From a virus, in IMG/VR virus record IMGVR_UViG_3300046476_000278, positions 1 through 31,540 of that record: 31,540 nucleotides of DNA. One strand, given 5' to 3'. A program made the translations under genes and the position numbers. Below are positions 22,386 through 29,107 of the stretch, in pieces. The notes below the pieces were generated by a model. It was not told the DNA's origin. It searched no databases and saw nothing but the letters and a program-made list of their open reading frames with translations. Each line of letters begins with the position of its first letter. Positions within the stretch are counted from its first letter, which is position 1.

Positions 22386-25226
22386 CTAGTCGACTTCGAC
22401 CAATACCTCCAGTGCCTGCGCCTCCACCCCACCCTGCCCGGCCGCGCGCTCCAGGTTGAGCGCCAGCAGCCGCGCCAGGATATCCTCGTCGGCGATGTCG
22501 TGCGGCCAGCCATAGGCGTCGAGCACGGCCGCGTCGAGCTGGCGGTGCGCCGCGTCGAGCCAGTCCGGGCGCGCGTTGTACAGATTAGTCAGCGTGCGCT
22601 TCTCCAGCGGCAGATCGGGGTACGCAGCGCCCCCTAGCCAGGCATCACGCACGCTCACCAGGTCGCGCGCGGCGGCCGCGATGGCCTGGACGCGCGGGTC
22701 ATCTTGGCATTCGCTGCCAGGCGACCAAGGGAAGGGGAAGGTCTCGAAGGTGGTAGTAGGTGTGTAGCGAGGAGTAGGACCAAGTGATGTGCCAAGGCGC
22801 AAAGACCACAATTCGTGAGCGAGTGAGTGGAGTACTCCCAAAAAGTAGTCATCTTCGCGAGCAATAACAATAAGTTGTTGATCAGGAATAGTTGGATGTG
22901 CTAGCCATACAAAAGGCCGGTGTTTTGCAACAGCTGGCGTTACAATAAATCTTTGAAGTGGGCCAATTGCTCGCCGCATACCAGAGCGCGTTTCTTCAAA
23001 CAGCCACCATTTTCTACGTGTTCTCTCACGGCGTACTTTTTCTCGCTCCGGCTTTACGTGGTGATTGACATACTCAAACGGCCGATTATATTCTGCCGCT
23101 TCGTCGCAGGACATATCTACCCCAAAATCGATGATCCACATACCTCGATTTTTCTCTACAATGTCTGAACCATTTACCCAAGGTTTGACTACATCAATAT
23201 TGGAGCGATGATTAAGGTTGTCACTCGCTGCTATCAATGTGTTTGCTAGAGATTTGTCAATATCAAATGGACCGTATTTCTTAGTTCCAGCAAACGCTAT
23301 ATTACTATTCGCATGTAATCGCATTGCCTTCGTGAAATCCAATGCATCTGTGAGATCAGCATTAATCTCTTGCACTGCTTTACCATCCAAGTACCGTATC
23401 TGTTCGCTACCATTATCGAAACCGATCATTGATATGCGTACAGCAGCACCGTCCAATGTCCAAGGGCGATCACTCCAAGCCATGAAAATGTCGCCGGTCT
23501 GTTTTATTCGATCTAGGACACGCCGACTTGTGCCATTTCGAATTGAGTTAGTTGCTAATAGCCCTGCGCGGTTGATCTTACCCGCTTCTAGCATAGCTCG
23601 TGTTCGCTCAAACCAGTAGCAGACAAGGTCAGGGATGCCAGGAAAGCGACCGACGTACAACTCGCGCAGTGTTTCAACGTAAGCATCACCTAGTTCTGCT
23701 CGCATCTTACGATCACCCAAAAACGGCGGATTGCCGACAATCACATCCACATCCGGCCATACCGGCTCTGCTGGCCGCCCCTGCGCGTCAATCTCCAGAA
23801 TCGCATCACGGCACTGAATGGTATCGAGCGTCTGAAGAATCGGCTCCTGGGGCGGCGGCAAACCGTTCGCCTGAAGCCACTGGAGATACCCAATCCACAC
23901 CACCACCTGCGCCAGTTCAGCGGCAAAGGGATCCTTCTCGATGCCATAGAGCTGCGCCGGCGATACGCCGAGCTCGGGCGGCGTGAGTCCCACGCCATTG
24001 GCGTAGACCAGCACCTCCTTCTCCAGATCCTTGAGCGATTTCAGCGCGACGTAGAGGAAATTGCCCGACCCAGCGGCCGGGTCGAGCACCTTGACCTGGG
24101 ATAGCCGATCGGCGAAGTCGAACAGCGGGGCTTCCATACGGTTCTGGAGACGGAGCTTGGTTGTCCCGCTCGCCGTTTCCCACTCTGGGCGCACACGCTC
24201 CGCCTCACTCCGCACATCGATCCACTCGCGACGAAGCGGATCCATCAGCACGGGCTCGACGATCAGCTGAATATCGGAGGTGCTGGTGTAGTGCAAGCCG
24301 AGCTGTCCCCGCTTGCCCGGATCGATGGATCGCTCAAACAGCGTGCCGAAGATCGCCGGCTCGACCTCGCGCCAATCGAGCCGCGCAGCGGCGGCCAGGT
24401 ATTGGATCTCGTCAGCGGTGAGCGGCAGCACATCGTCGTTCGCAAACAGGCCGCCGTTGAAACGTGGCACGCGCGCCAGCCCGAAGTACCCGCCAGCATT
24501 CATGGTCTGAAACAGCGCCCGCATCCGGTCGGGGAACTCCAGCGGCGCAAAGATCGACGCCTCCAGATGCTGGGTCATGAGGTTCCCTGGCAGCAGGCGC
24601 ATGTCCTCAGCGAAGAAGGCGAAGACCAGCTTCATAAAGAACGGCGCGATCCGGCTAGGGGCAAAGCCGCGCCGCTCCAGCAGCTGGGCCACGGTGGCAA
24701 AGCGCGCAGCAGCCTCTTCGGTGACGCTCTCGGCGCGCTCAGCAGGGCGCAGCTGCTCCGGGTCGGTGAGAATGAGGTGCAGCAGCTCGCGCGTGCTAAC
24801 GGTGCGAATATCGGCGTTCGTGAAGCGCTCGACCCGCGTCTTGTAGCCCGTGAACGCCACATGGATCTCGAAGTTTTCGACATCGGTCGCGGCAAGGATC
24901 GGGGGGTTGTCCAGATCCTCTTTGTAGAGCAGCAGCTGCTCATACGCCTGGCGGAGATCGATGTAGCGGCCGCGCGTCTTGTACTCGAAGGCGAAGCGAT
25001 CCTTCCGCCACACGTCGGCGAAGCCAGCCTTGCCGCCAACCTTGGTCAGCGGCTTCTCGAAGCGATAGTACGTCCCATCGGGATCGGACTCGATCGGGCC
25101 TTTCTGGCCGAGCAGGTGACAGAGATCATTAAAGTGGGATTGCGCGACGGCGCGCTCATTCAGCGTAACCCGCTCCCATTTTTCAACAAACGCCTGGGCA
25201 GCGGCGGCAGTGGTGGATGGTGGCAC
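22386..25226 (-). CDS. MmeI-like Type IIL/IIG bifunctional restriction endonuclease and N6-adenine methyltransferase, 946 aa
   Basis: GTG 25226 has GAGG five bases upstream. With this start the nuclease residues GFADVWRKDRFAFEYK fall at D71, E81 and K83, close to MmeI's D70-E80-K82, which supports it (an ATG 23 codons earlier exists). Next are the helical spacer (VEPAIFGTLFERSIDPGKRG), SAM motif I LDPAAGSGNF (381-390), the catalytic NPPF (499-502), a target-recognition region (about 520-800) and a C-terminal helical end. One chain would both methylate and cut at a distance from its site. All key residues are present. The part from just after NPPF to about residue 815 (22780-23730) is visibly AT-rich against the GC-rich rest, pointing to an exchanged recognition domain. 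It probably protects the lysogen from other phages. Confidence 0.9.
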   Translation of the reverse strand: MPPSTTAAAAQAFVEKWERVTLNERAVAQSHFNDLCHLLGQKGPIESDPDGTYYRFEKPLTKVGGKAGFADVWRKDRFAFEYKTRGRYIDLRQAYEQLLLYKEDLDNPPILAATDVENFEIHVAFTGYKTRVERFTNADIRTVSTRELLHLILTDPEQLRPAERAESVTEEAAARFATVAQLLERRGFAPSRIAPFFMKLVFAFFAEDMRLLPGNLMTQHLEASIFAPLEFPDRMRALFQTMNAGGYFGLARVPRFNGGLFANDDVLPLTADEIQYLAAAARLDWREVEPAIFGTLFERSIDPGKRGQLGLHYTSTSDIQLIVEPVLMDPLRREWIDVRSEAERVRPEWETASGTTKLRLQNRMEAPLFDFADRLSQVKVLDPAAGSGNFLYVALKSLKDLEKEVLVYANGVGLTPPELGVSPAQLYGIEKDPFAAELAQVVVWIGYLQWLQANGLPPPQEPILQTLDTIQCRDAILEIDAQGRPAEPVWPDVDVIVGNPPFLGDRKMRAELGDAYVETLRELYVGRFPGIPDLVCYWFERTRAMLEAGKINRAGLLATNSIRNGTSRRVLDRIKQTGDIFMAWSDRPWTLDGAAVRISMIGFDNGSEQIRYLDGKAVQEINADLTDALDFTKAMRLHANSNIAFAGTKKYGPFDIDKSLANTLIAASDNLNHRSNIDVVKPWVNGSDIVEKNRGMWIIDFGVDMSCDEAAEYNRPFEYVNHHVKPEREKVRRERTRRKWWLFEETRSGMRRAIGPLQRFIVTPAVAKHRPFVWLAHPTIPDQQLIVIAREDDYFLGVLHSLAHELWSLRLGTSLGPTPRYTPTTTFETFPFPWSPGSECQDDPRVQAIAAAARDLVSVRDAWLGGAAYPDLPLEKRTLTNLYNARPDWLDAAHRQLDAAVLDAYGWPHDIADEDILARLLALNLERAAGQGGVEAQALEVLVEVD

Positions 25227-25508
25227 AGCGACCTCGGGATGTAGTGCGATGATGATAGTCAGATAGTCAATGCATACACCGACCATCATACCCATGCGTT
25301 ACGCGGGACGTATGCGCGATTCGGTAGCGAAACGAGAGCAACACCGTCATGGGTGATCGGGCCGAGGCGCTGGCGGTGCTCGTCGGCGCGCCGCGGTGAC
25401 GGGGTGGGCGGCCTGGACGCACGAACGCCGGTTCTCAATTCAAGAGAACCGGCGTTCGTGCGATGAGCGAACGTGCGTGCGGTAGGGGCAGTATAGCATA
25501 GGCGGGCG
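25227..25508. other. Non-coding stretch upstream of the MmeI-like gene
   Basis: It holds the long hairpin at 25418-25462 and the upstream region of the MmeI-like gene. TTGACT occurs at about 25261-25266 on the minus strand, but no good -10 stands 17 bases on, so the promoter is not settled. No gene is seen. Confidence 0.4.
25418..25462. terminator. Perfect 19-bp hairpin (right cargo boundary)
   Basis: Arms 25418-25436 and 25444-25462 pair perfectly around AATTCAA. The top half (CCGGTTCTC with GAGAACCGG) repeats the core of the hairpin at 21456-21484. There is no U tract on either side. It lies about 45 bases after the Rad52-like stop and is likely the end of the early operon, bidirectional in form. 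Confidence 0.6.
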
Positions 25509-26135
25509 CTACTCCTCACCTCTCGGCAGGCTCGCGTACATCTGTGCGACCACGCCGGCGGGGTCAATGACTTGTTTCTTCTGGGCGTTGTAATCGGCCC
25601 ACACGCCCGGCAGACTGTACAGATACCGCCCCAGCCCAAACGCGCTGCACGCCCGCTTGAAGCTCTGCGCGACCGCGCTGGTAGCCGCGTTCTCATCGGC
25701 CTGATTGCACTCGCCCACATCTTCGCGCGTGACCCCCAGGATCGTGAGGCGGCACAGCACCGCACGATCGGAGAGCGGGCGATACTCGACCGACCAACCC
25801 TCGGGGCCGACCACCCGATCGAGCCGGGTCTGATAGGCGCGGCTGTCGACGAACGGCATGCAGAGCGCCCGGCTTTTGTCCTGCGTGGTCGCGCCCGGCT
25901 TCAGCTCGACCAGGGCGGCCGCGAAGGGCTTGCAGAGCTTGGCGTGGATCGCGTTCAGCGTGAGGGGCGCGGCCGCCGGCGGCGCCTCGTCGAACAGCGG
26001 CGCGTCCTGGGGTGCGTTCAGCGCATCGGCCGAGCGCGCAGCGCGCTTGCGGGCCAGCTCGCGTTCGTTCAAGATCTTCTCTGCGGCCGGGGTGAGCACC
26101 TCGCGGCCGGCTTGTGTGGTGGTGGCGACAGGCAT
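25509..26135 (-). CDS. Rad52/DdrA-like single-strand annealing protein, 208 aa
   Basis: ATG 26135 starts MPVATTTQAGREVLTPAAEK. Residues 1-55 are flexible and Ala/Pro-rich. From about 57 on lies a Rad52/Rad22-like core: HAKLCKPFAAALVELKPGAT, FVDSRAYQTRLDRVVGPEGW, SVEYRPLSDRAVLCRLTILG, then ENAATSAVAQSFKRACSAFG and LGRYLYSLPGVWADY. The last two, an ATSAAQ..KRACA.FGLGRYLY pattern, mark this superfamily (DdrA, Sak-type phage recombinases). It forms rings on single-stranded DNA and anneals strands in phage recombination and repair. It is the last gene of the early operon, with the GTATAATCCT site just upstream. Confidence 0.8.
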   Translation of the reverse strand: MPVATTTQAGREVLTPAAEKILNERELARKRAARSADALNAPQDAPLFDEAPPAAAPLTLNAIHAKLCKPFAAALVELKPGATTQDKSRALCMPFVDSRAYQTRLDRVVGPEGWSVEYRPLSDRAVLCRLTILGVTREDVGECNQADENAATSAVAQSFKRACSAFGLGRYLYSLPGVWADYNAQKKQVIDPAGVVAQMYASLPRGEE

Positions 26136-26157
26136 CGTGATTCTCGCTTTCGTGATT

Positions 26158-26176
26158 ACAAAGGATTATACTGCTA
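26158..26176 (-). promoter_or_regulatory. Operator-like GTATAATCCT site before the Rad52-like gene
   Basis: On the minus strand GTATAATCCTTTGTAAT lies about 25 bases before ATG 26135 and contains a TATAAT -10. It nearly matches GTATAATCCTGTATAAT at the leftward early promoter and a related site at the rightward one. A -35 is poor (CTGAAG region), as for activator-dependent promoters. Confidence 0.45.
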
Positions 26177-26290
26177 CTTCGTTCGTTTCTTCAGCCAGCA
26201 CGCGGCGCAAATGGGCTGCTGCGTGCGCTCGTCGACCACATCGGCGGGCCGCTGGCAGCATGTGGTGCAAGGTGGCGGCGGGGTGGACAT
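26174..26290 (-). CDS. Tiny zinc-knuckle protein, 38 aa
   Basis: ATG 26290 follows a GAG-containing site at seven bases. The frame opens MSTPPPPCTTCCQRPADVVD and ends TQQPICAACWLKKRTK, giving CxxC-C and CxxC pairs about 17 residues apart, like a one-zinc ribbon or knuckle, with a basic end suited to nucleic acid. Its stop overlaps the operator-like site at 26158-26176. Short zinc ribbons of this type are common in phage early regions. Function unproven. Confidence 0.6.
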   Translation of the reverse strand: MSTPPPPCTTCCQRPADVVDERTQQPICAACWLKKRTK

Positions 26291-26353
26291 GGATGTGCTC
26301 GCTTTCTCAGTATCGTTTCAAACGTCGGGGTTGCGGAACTCAGTCCTCAGTCC

Positions 26354-26665
26354 TCAGTCCTCTCGTGTCCAGAGCATCCCCCATAGCCCGAAGCGCGCTT
26401 CGACCCATCCGGCCTCAGCGAGCGCCTGACGGAACTGCGGCTCAAGCTCGGCTTTGAGTGCGCGGGCCTTCTGCTTCTGGCGTGTGCCGAGTGGGCCGCG
26501 CGCCGCCTTCTCGCTACTCCACTCCATCTGGTAGCGCCATCCATCGGCAGCACGAATGGCCTGCTTGAGTGTCAGCCGCACGCGGATATCTGCGTCGGAA
26601 AGTGTTGCGTTGTAGGCGTATTTGTCGTCTTTCGTTAGTTCAGGGTCGATCCATACATTTGCCAT
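26354..26665 (-). CDS. Hypothetical early protein, 103 aa
   Basis: ATG 26665 (MANVWIDPELTKDDKYAYNA) has GAGGT six bases upstream. It is a small charged alpha/beta protein: TLSDADIRVRLTLKQAIRAA, then WRYQMEWSSEKAARG, then KARALKAELEPQFRQALAEA. The centre is Trp/Tyr-rich and the end is helical. It lies between the GIY-YIG and zinc-knuckle genes. A tandem CAGTCCT repeat (26341-26361) touches its 3' end. No family recognised. Confidence 0.6.
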   Translation of the reverse strand: MANVWIDPELTKDDKYAYNATLSDADIRVRLTLKQAIRAADGWRYQMEWSSEKAARGPLGTRQKQKARALKAELEPQFRQALAEAGWVEARFGLWGMLWTRED

Positions 26666-26755
26666 TGGTTGACCTCACTTCTTATTAATAAACGTCGTTT
26701 CAATTATTGTAGACAGCGCTAAAGTATTATCGACACCGTTTGCGCCGCGAGAGCA
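26666..26755 (-). promoter_or_regulatory. AT-rich gap with possible promoter for the 103-residue gene
   Basis: This is the only strongly AT-rich gap in the early operon (TTATTAATAA and TACAATAAT on the minus strand). TACAAT may be a -10, with a poor -35 about 18 bases upstream. It may provide separate expression of the recombination genes. Confidence 0.3.
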
Positions 26756-27232
26756 TCACAGCAAATCATCGTCTATCCCAGAGGGTGTCGGGATCCGCCG
26801 CGCGCGCCACTCCTGGTTGATCTTGATTTCGAGCCAGTCCATGCGGCCGAGCTCGATAGATGGCAGATCCTCCAGATCGAGGGTGAGCTGCGTTACCGCC
26901 GGCGGGATCGGCAGCGGCCGCGGCTTCCGGCCCGCAGCGGCGGCGCACGCGGGACAAAAGACGGCCGTCTCTTTGCGCCGCTTGACCAGCTTCTCCACGG
27001 CCAATGTCGCCGGCCAGTGGTAGAGCTCGAAGACCAGGCCCTGCTTGAGCGCGGCGGCCACCAGCTTGGCGCCCTTGCCGGCCAGCTGCTTGGCGATCCG
27101 GCTGTCCAAGTCCTCTGCGAAGCCACAGTAGTGCGAGGCCTGCGCGCGCGGATTGCTGAGGTTGCCCAGCGGCGCGTTGAAGTGGAAAATATAGCAATGT
27201 CCGCGTGTTTCGCTTGTCCAGTAGTTCGCCAT
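26756..27232 (-). CDS. GIY-YIG nuclease-like protein, 158 aa
   Basis: ATG 27232 (MANYWTSETRGHCYIFHFNA) has AGGACTGAG just upstream; the longer frame to 27367 overlaps the HNH gene. A GIY-YIG-like fold is suggested by CYIFHFNAPLGN (strand 1), HYCGFAEDLDSRIAKQLAG (with the conserved Arg of the second motif), a helix (AKLVAAALKQGLVFELYHW) and VEKLVKRRKETAVFCPAC with the conserved Glu and a CxxC. The first motif reads CYIFHF rather than GIY, as in several phage branches. The C-terminus (DLPSIELGRMDWLEIKINQ) is extra. It may process DNA, act as a homing enzyme or attack host DNA. The active site was matched by eye. Confidence 0.65.
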   Translation of the reverse strand: MANYWTSETRGHCYIFHFNAPLGNLSNPRAQASHYCGFAEDLDSRIAKQLAGKGAKLVAAALKQGLVFELYHWPATLAVEKLVKRRKETAVFCPACAAAAGRKPRPLPIPPAVTQLTLDLEDLPSIELGRMDWLEIKINQEWRARRIPTPSGIDDDLL

Positions 27233-27233
27233 C

Positions 27234-27794
27234 TCAGTCCTCAATGTGCTTCCATGAGATGCGGCGCACGATGTTCTTGACTTGCACATTGCTGATGGGA
27301 TAGCGGCGAGCAATAGCAACGAACGACTCGCCGGCGGCAGCCAGGACGCGGATCGCCCGCACATCATCGGGTGTCAGCTTGGCGGTGTTGACCCGCTCAC
27401 CATTCGCGCGCCCGGTTGCGTTAAAGCGACCTTTCGCCATACAGTCGTGAATATTGTCAGCGTGCGTGCCCCAGAACAGATGCTCAGGAAAAAGGCATGC
27501 CGGCGTGTCGCAACGATGGAGCACCAGCAGCGGGCTAGCGAGATCGAATCCGAGATACAGATGCGCCGCCAGTCGGTGAACATAGCGATTGCGACGCGAC
27601 ACGCAGATCACGCCGTAGCCCTTGCCGCCCGTTCCGCCTGTCCAGAGCCAGCAGCCGCGATCGGGGTCAATGGTGCAATGCGACTCCAGCCAGGCGATCA
27701 GCCGATCGCGTTCGTGGAGTTGAAGGTTGGGCTTCTGCGCGACGGCGGCAGCCGATCCGCGCATGCTCTCTTCGTGTGTGAATTGGCGTGGCAT
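27234..27794 (-). CDS. HNH endonuclease (HNH_3-like) with C-terminal HTH, 186 aa
   Basis: ATG 27794 shares its A with the previous TAA and has GAGG seven bases upstream. Residues 40-115 form the HNH domain: GCWLWTGGTGGKGYGVI, then RYVHRLAAHLYLG, VLHRCDTPACLFPEHLFWGT, and HADNIHDCMAKGRF. The Cys pair (DTPAC) and the His/Asn residues match the HNH_3 pattern of phage homing enzymes. Residues about 135-180 (LTPDDVRAIRVLAAAGESFV, AIARRYPISNVQVKNIVRRI) are a resolvase-type HTH seen in such proteins. Metal ligands are intact. It may be a free-standing homing endonuclease or a packaging-linked HNH. Confidence 0.8.
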   Translation of the reverse strand: MPRQFTHEESMRGSAAAVAQKPNLQLHERDRLIAWLESHCTIDPDRGCWLWTGGTGGKGYGVICVSRRNRYVHRLAAHLYLGFDLASPLLVLHRCDTPACLFPEHLFWGTHADNIHDCMAKGRFNATGRANGERVNTAKLTPDDVRAIRVLAAAGESFVAIARRYPISNVQVKNIVRRISWKHIED

Positions 27795-28480
27795 TATGCG
27801 GCCTCGCTGTAGCAGCGCTGGCGCGCCGCGCAGAGCCGCTGGCCCAGCTCGGCCGGCGTCGGCTCAACATCCCCATCGTCGAAGCGCTCCATGTCCTCGA
27901 ACGCCTGTTCGAGCCCAATCACCAGCGCGATCGGCCAGTGCATATTCGCGCCGGCGCAGCAGCTGCACACCCAATCGCCATCCATCGTGAGCAGGTGAGC
28001 CGGCTGGCCTGGTCGGCTACTCGGCACGAGCCGCGCGCCGCTCGGCAGTACATCGGGCCGGACGCCGGCACGGTACTGGGCGAGCGCGTTGGTGAACGCC
28101 GTGGCGGCCGCGCGCTCCGCCTTGCGGTGGGCCAGATCTCCCGTGGCGTCGGCCAGCCGGGCGGCGTCGCTGTGTTCGATCGCCAGCCGCTCCAAGGCGC
28201 CCTCGATCGCCGCGTCGAGTGGCCCGGCGGCCCACTTCTCATCGTAGCGGGCGATCCAGCCCTCGACATCACTGGGCATCCAGTCGCCCGTGATCGCGGC
28301 GAGCTGCCGCGCCACCAGGCGGTACTTGCTTGAATAGTCCAGGCCGCGCCAGCGCGCCGCCCGCGCCTCGCCTTTGAGCGACAGGAAGACGGTGAGGAAT
28401 TGCGCGTCGGCTTCGGCCAGGCGCTGGTCGGCGTCGGCGGTGTGGAGGGCGGTGGCGACGATGGTGTCGATGGTCTTCAT
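27794..28480 (-). CDS. SWIM-like zinc protein, first gene of leftward early operon, 228 aa
   Basis: ATG 28480 (MKTIDTIVATALHTADADQR) has AGGA seven bases upstream and lies about 45 bases after the leftward promoter; a start at 28522 falls in the promoter itself. It is helical and acidic up to about 140. Near 165-195 it has GDWVCSCCAGANMHWPIALV, a CxCC...H arrangement resembling SWIM zinc modules that bind DNA or proteins. The C-terminus is acidic (FEDMERFDDGDVEPT). Being first suggests an early regulatory or host-takeover role. Family assignment uncertain. Confidence 0.6.
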   Translation of the reverse strand: MKTIDTIVATALHTADADQRLAEADAQFLTVFLSLKGEARAARWRGLDYSSKYRLVARQLAAITGDWMPSDVEGWIARYDEKWAAGPLDAAIEGALERLAIEHSDAARLADATGDLAHRKAERAAATAFTNALAQYRAGVRPDVLPSGARLVPSSRPGQPAHLLTMDGDWVCSCCAGANMHWPIALVIGLEQAFEDMERFDDGDVEPTPAELGQRLCAARQRCYSEAA

Positions 28481-28520
28481 TGCGGTGTCCTGTGCAAATA
28501 TGCGCTTCCGAATTAACACC

Positions 28521-28549
28521 ATTATACAGGATTATACGGTGGTTGTCAA
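28521..28549 (-). promoter_or_regulatory. Leftward early promoter
   Basis: On the minus strand TTGACA (28544-28549) and TATAAT (28521-28526) are 17 bases apart, both perfect consensus. The -35 lies within the left arm of the 18-bp inverted repeat. It drives the 28480 gene and the early operon. Confidence 0.85.
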
Positions 28550-28605
28550 GCATATATCGCCAGATAACGATATATGCTTGACAACGATCCTATACAGGAC
28601 TATAC
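28523..28605. repeat. Paired TATACAGGAYTATAC repeats over both -10 regions
   Basis: TATACAGGATTATAC (28523-28537) and TATACAGGACTATAC (28591-28605) overlap the -10 and spacer of the leftward and rightward promoters. They differ at one base and run in the same direction. They are probably a second operator set apart from the central inverted repeat. Confidence 0.6.
28542..28585. promoter_or_regulatory. Divergent operator: 18-bp inverted repeat
   Basis: Arms 28542-28559 and 28568-28585 (GTTGTCAAGCATATATCG and its complement) pair perfectly around CCAGATAA. Each arm includes the -35 box of one of the two divergent promoters. A regulator bound here would block both, giving an obvious lysis-lysogeny or excision switch. 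The rightward HTH protein is the nearest candidate. Confidence 0.75.
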
Positions 28606-28606
28606 T
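28578..28606 (+). promoter_or_regulatory. Rightward promoter
   Basis: TTGACA (28578-28583) and TATACT (28601-28606) are 17 bases apart; the -35 is in the right arm of the inverted repeat. Transcription would begin near 28613 and reach the HTH gene at 28637. Confidence 0.85.
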
Positions 28607-28636
28607 GCGCATGACGACGTACATAAGGGGGTAGCA

Positions 28637-28885
28637 ATGGAAAAACTCTACACGGTTCAGGAAGCTGCCGAGTATCTCAAGGTCAAGAACCCGACCATGT
28701 ACAAGTACATGGATCGTGGGGTGCGCGGGGTGAAGCTCGCGTACGTCAATGTCGGTGGAACGCGCCGGATTGCGCAGAGCGCGATCGACACATTTATTCG
28801 TGAAAGCACGGCGGCAGGGGAGCTTGCCGACGATGCCAGAATACCCGCGCTCGACTTTGCGGCCCACACATCAGCACCGCAATAA
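28637..28885 (+). CDS. Excisionase-type helix-turn-helix protein, 82 aa
   Basis: ATG 28637 (MEKLYTVQEAAEYLKVKNPT) has AAGGGGG five bases upstream; a longer start at 28574 lies inside the promoter. YTVQEAAEYLKVKNPTMYKY is the HTH_17/excisionase opening, and GVKLAYVNVGGTRRIAQSAI, then DTFIRES, finishes the winged-helix fold. Family members control phage excision or act as small repressors. Its C-terminus ends AAHTSAPQ within a structured element shared with the methyltransferase gene. It is the closest gene to the divergent operator, hence the likely regulator; no CI-type repressor is seen elsewhere in the window. Confidence 0.75.
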   Translation: MEKLYTVQEAAEYLKVKNPTMYKYMDRGVRGVKLAYVNVGGTRRIAQSAIDTFIRESTAAGELADDARIPALDFAAHTSAPQ

Positions 28886-28944
28886 TCGAGCTGCCGTATT
28901 GTGTTCGGTTCACTGCCTACCGACCAAAGATAATCGGTGAACCG
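28849..28944 (+). ncRNA. Structured RNA element, copy 1
   Basis: Stem 1 has an outer six-pair helix (28849-28854 with 28886-28891) and an inner helix (28857-28862 with 28877-28882), around the loop CCCACACATCAGCA. A linker with TATTGTGTT follows, then stem 2 (28906-28913 with 28937-28944, eight pairs) around TGCCTACCGACCAAAGATAA. The HTH gene's stop lies inside stem 1. ACAC in loop 1 can pair with GTGT in the linker (possible pseudoknot). Copy 2 lies 1.25 kb downstream with compensating changes. Not recognised as a known class; could be a regulatory, antitermination or recombination element. Confidence 0.7.
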
Positions 28945-28966
28945 CCCAATTGCAAAGGAGTTTTTG

Positions 28967-29107
28967 ATGCGCGCTGCAATCAGTTTCCTGCCGCCACCTG
29001 ATCCCGATGACCCCGATCCGAACGATGAGCTTGACCCGCCGATGGAACCCGCCCAGGTGAAAGACCAATTCCCTGACGACTATCGAGACCCAGGTGAAGA
29101 CGAATGA
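28967..29107 (+). CDS. Tiny, highly acidic protein, 46 aa
   Basis: ATG 28967 has a perfect AAGGAG six bases upstream. The sequence opens MRAAISFLPPPDPDDPDPND and ends DQFPDDYRDPGEDE; it is very rich in Asp, Glu and Pro. Its stop overlaps the methyltransferase ATG (ATGA). Small acidic phage proteins of this kind can mimic DNA (Ocr- or Arn-like) or inhibit nucleases. This one is too short and Pro-rich for a known fold. It may modulate the fused methyltransferase or a host DNA-binding enzyme; that is inference. Confidence 0.6.
   Translation: MRAAISFLPPPDPDDPDPNDELDPPMEPAQVKDQFPDDYRDPGEDE

Noticed and set aside
24291-25244. 317-codon plus-strand frame
   Set aside because: Lies opposite the well-supported MmeI-like enzyme; composition is shadow-like.
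25227-25295. Longer ATG start for the MmeI-like enzyme
   Set aside because: Nuclease residue numbering and the GAGG site favour GTG 25226, though this is not proof.
26334-26370. Tandem CAGTCCT repeat
   Set aside because: Only three short units; it reads as a repeated GAGGACT ribosome-site-like string and is probably chance or slippage.
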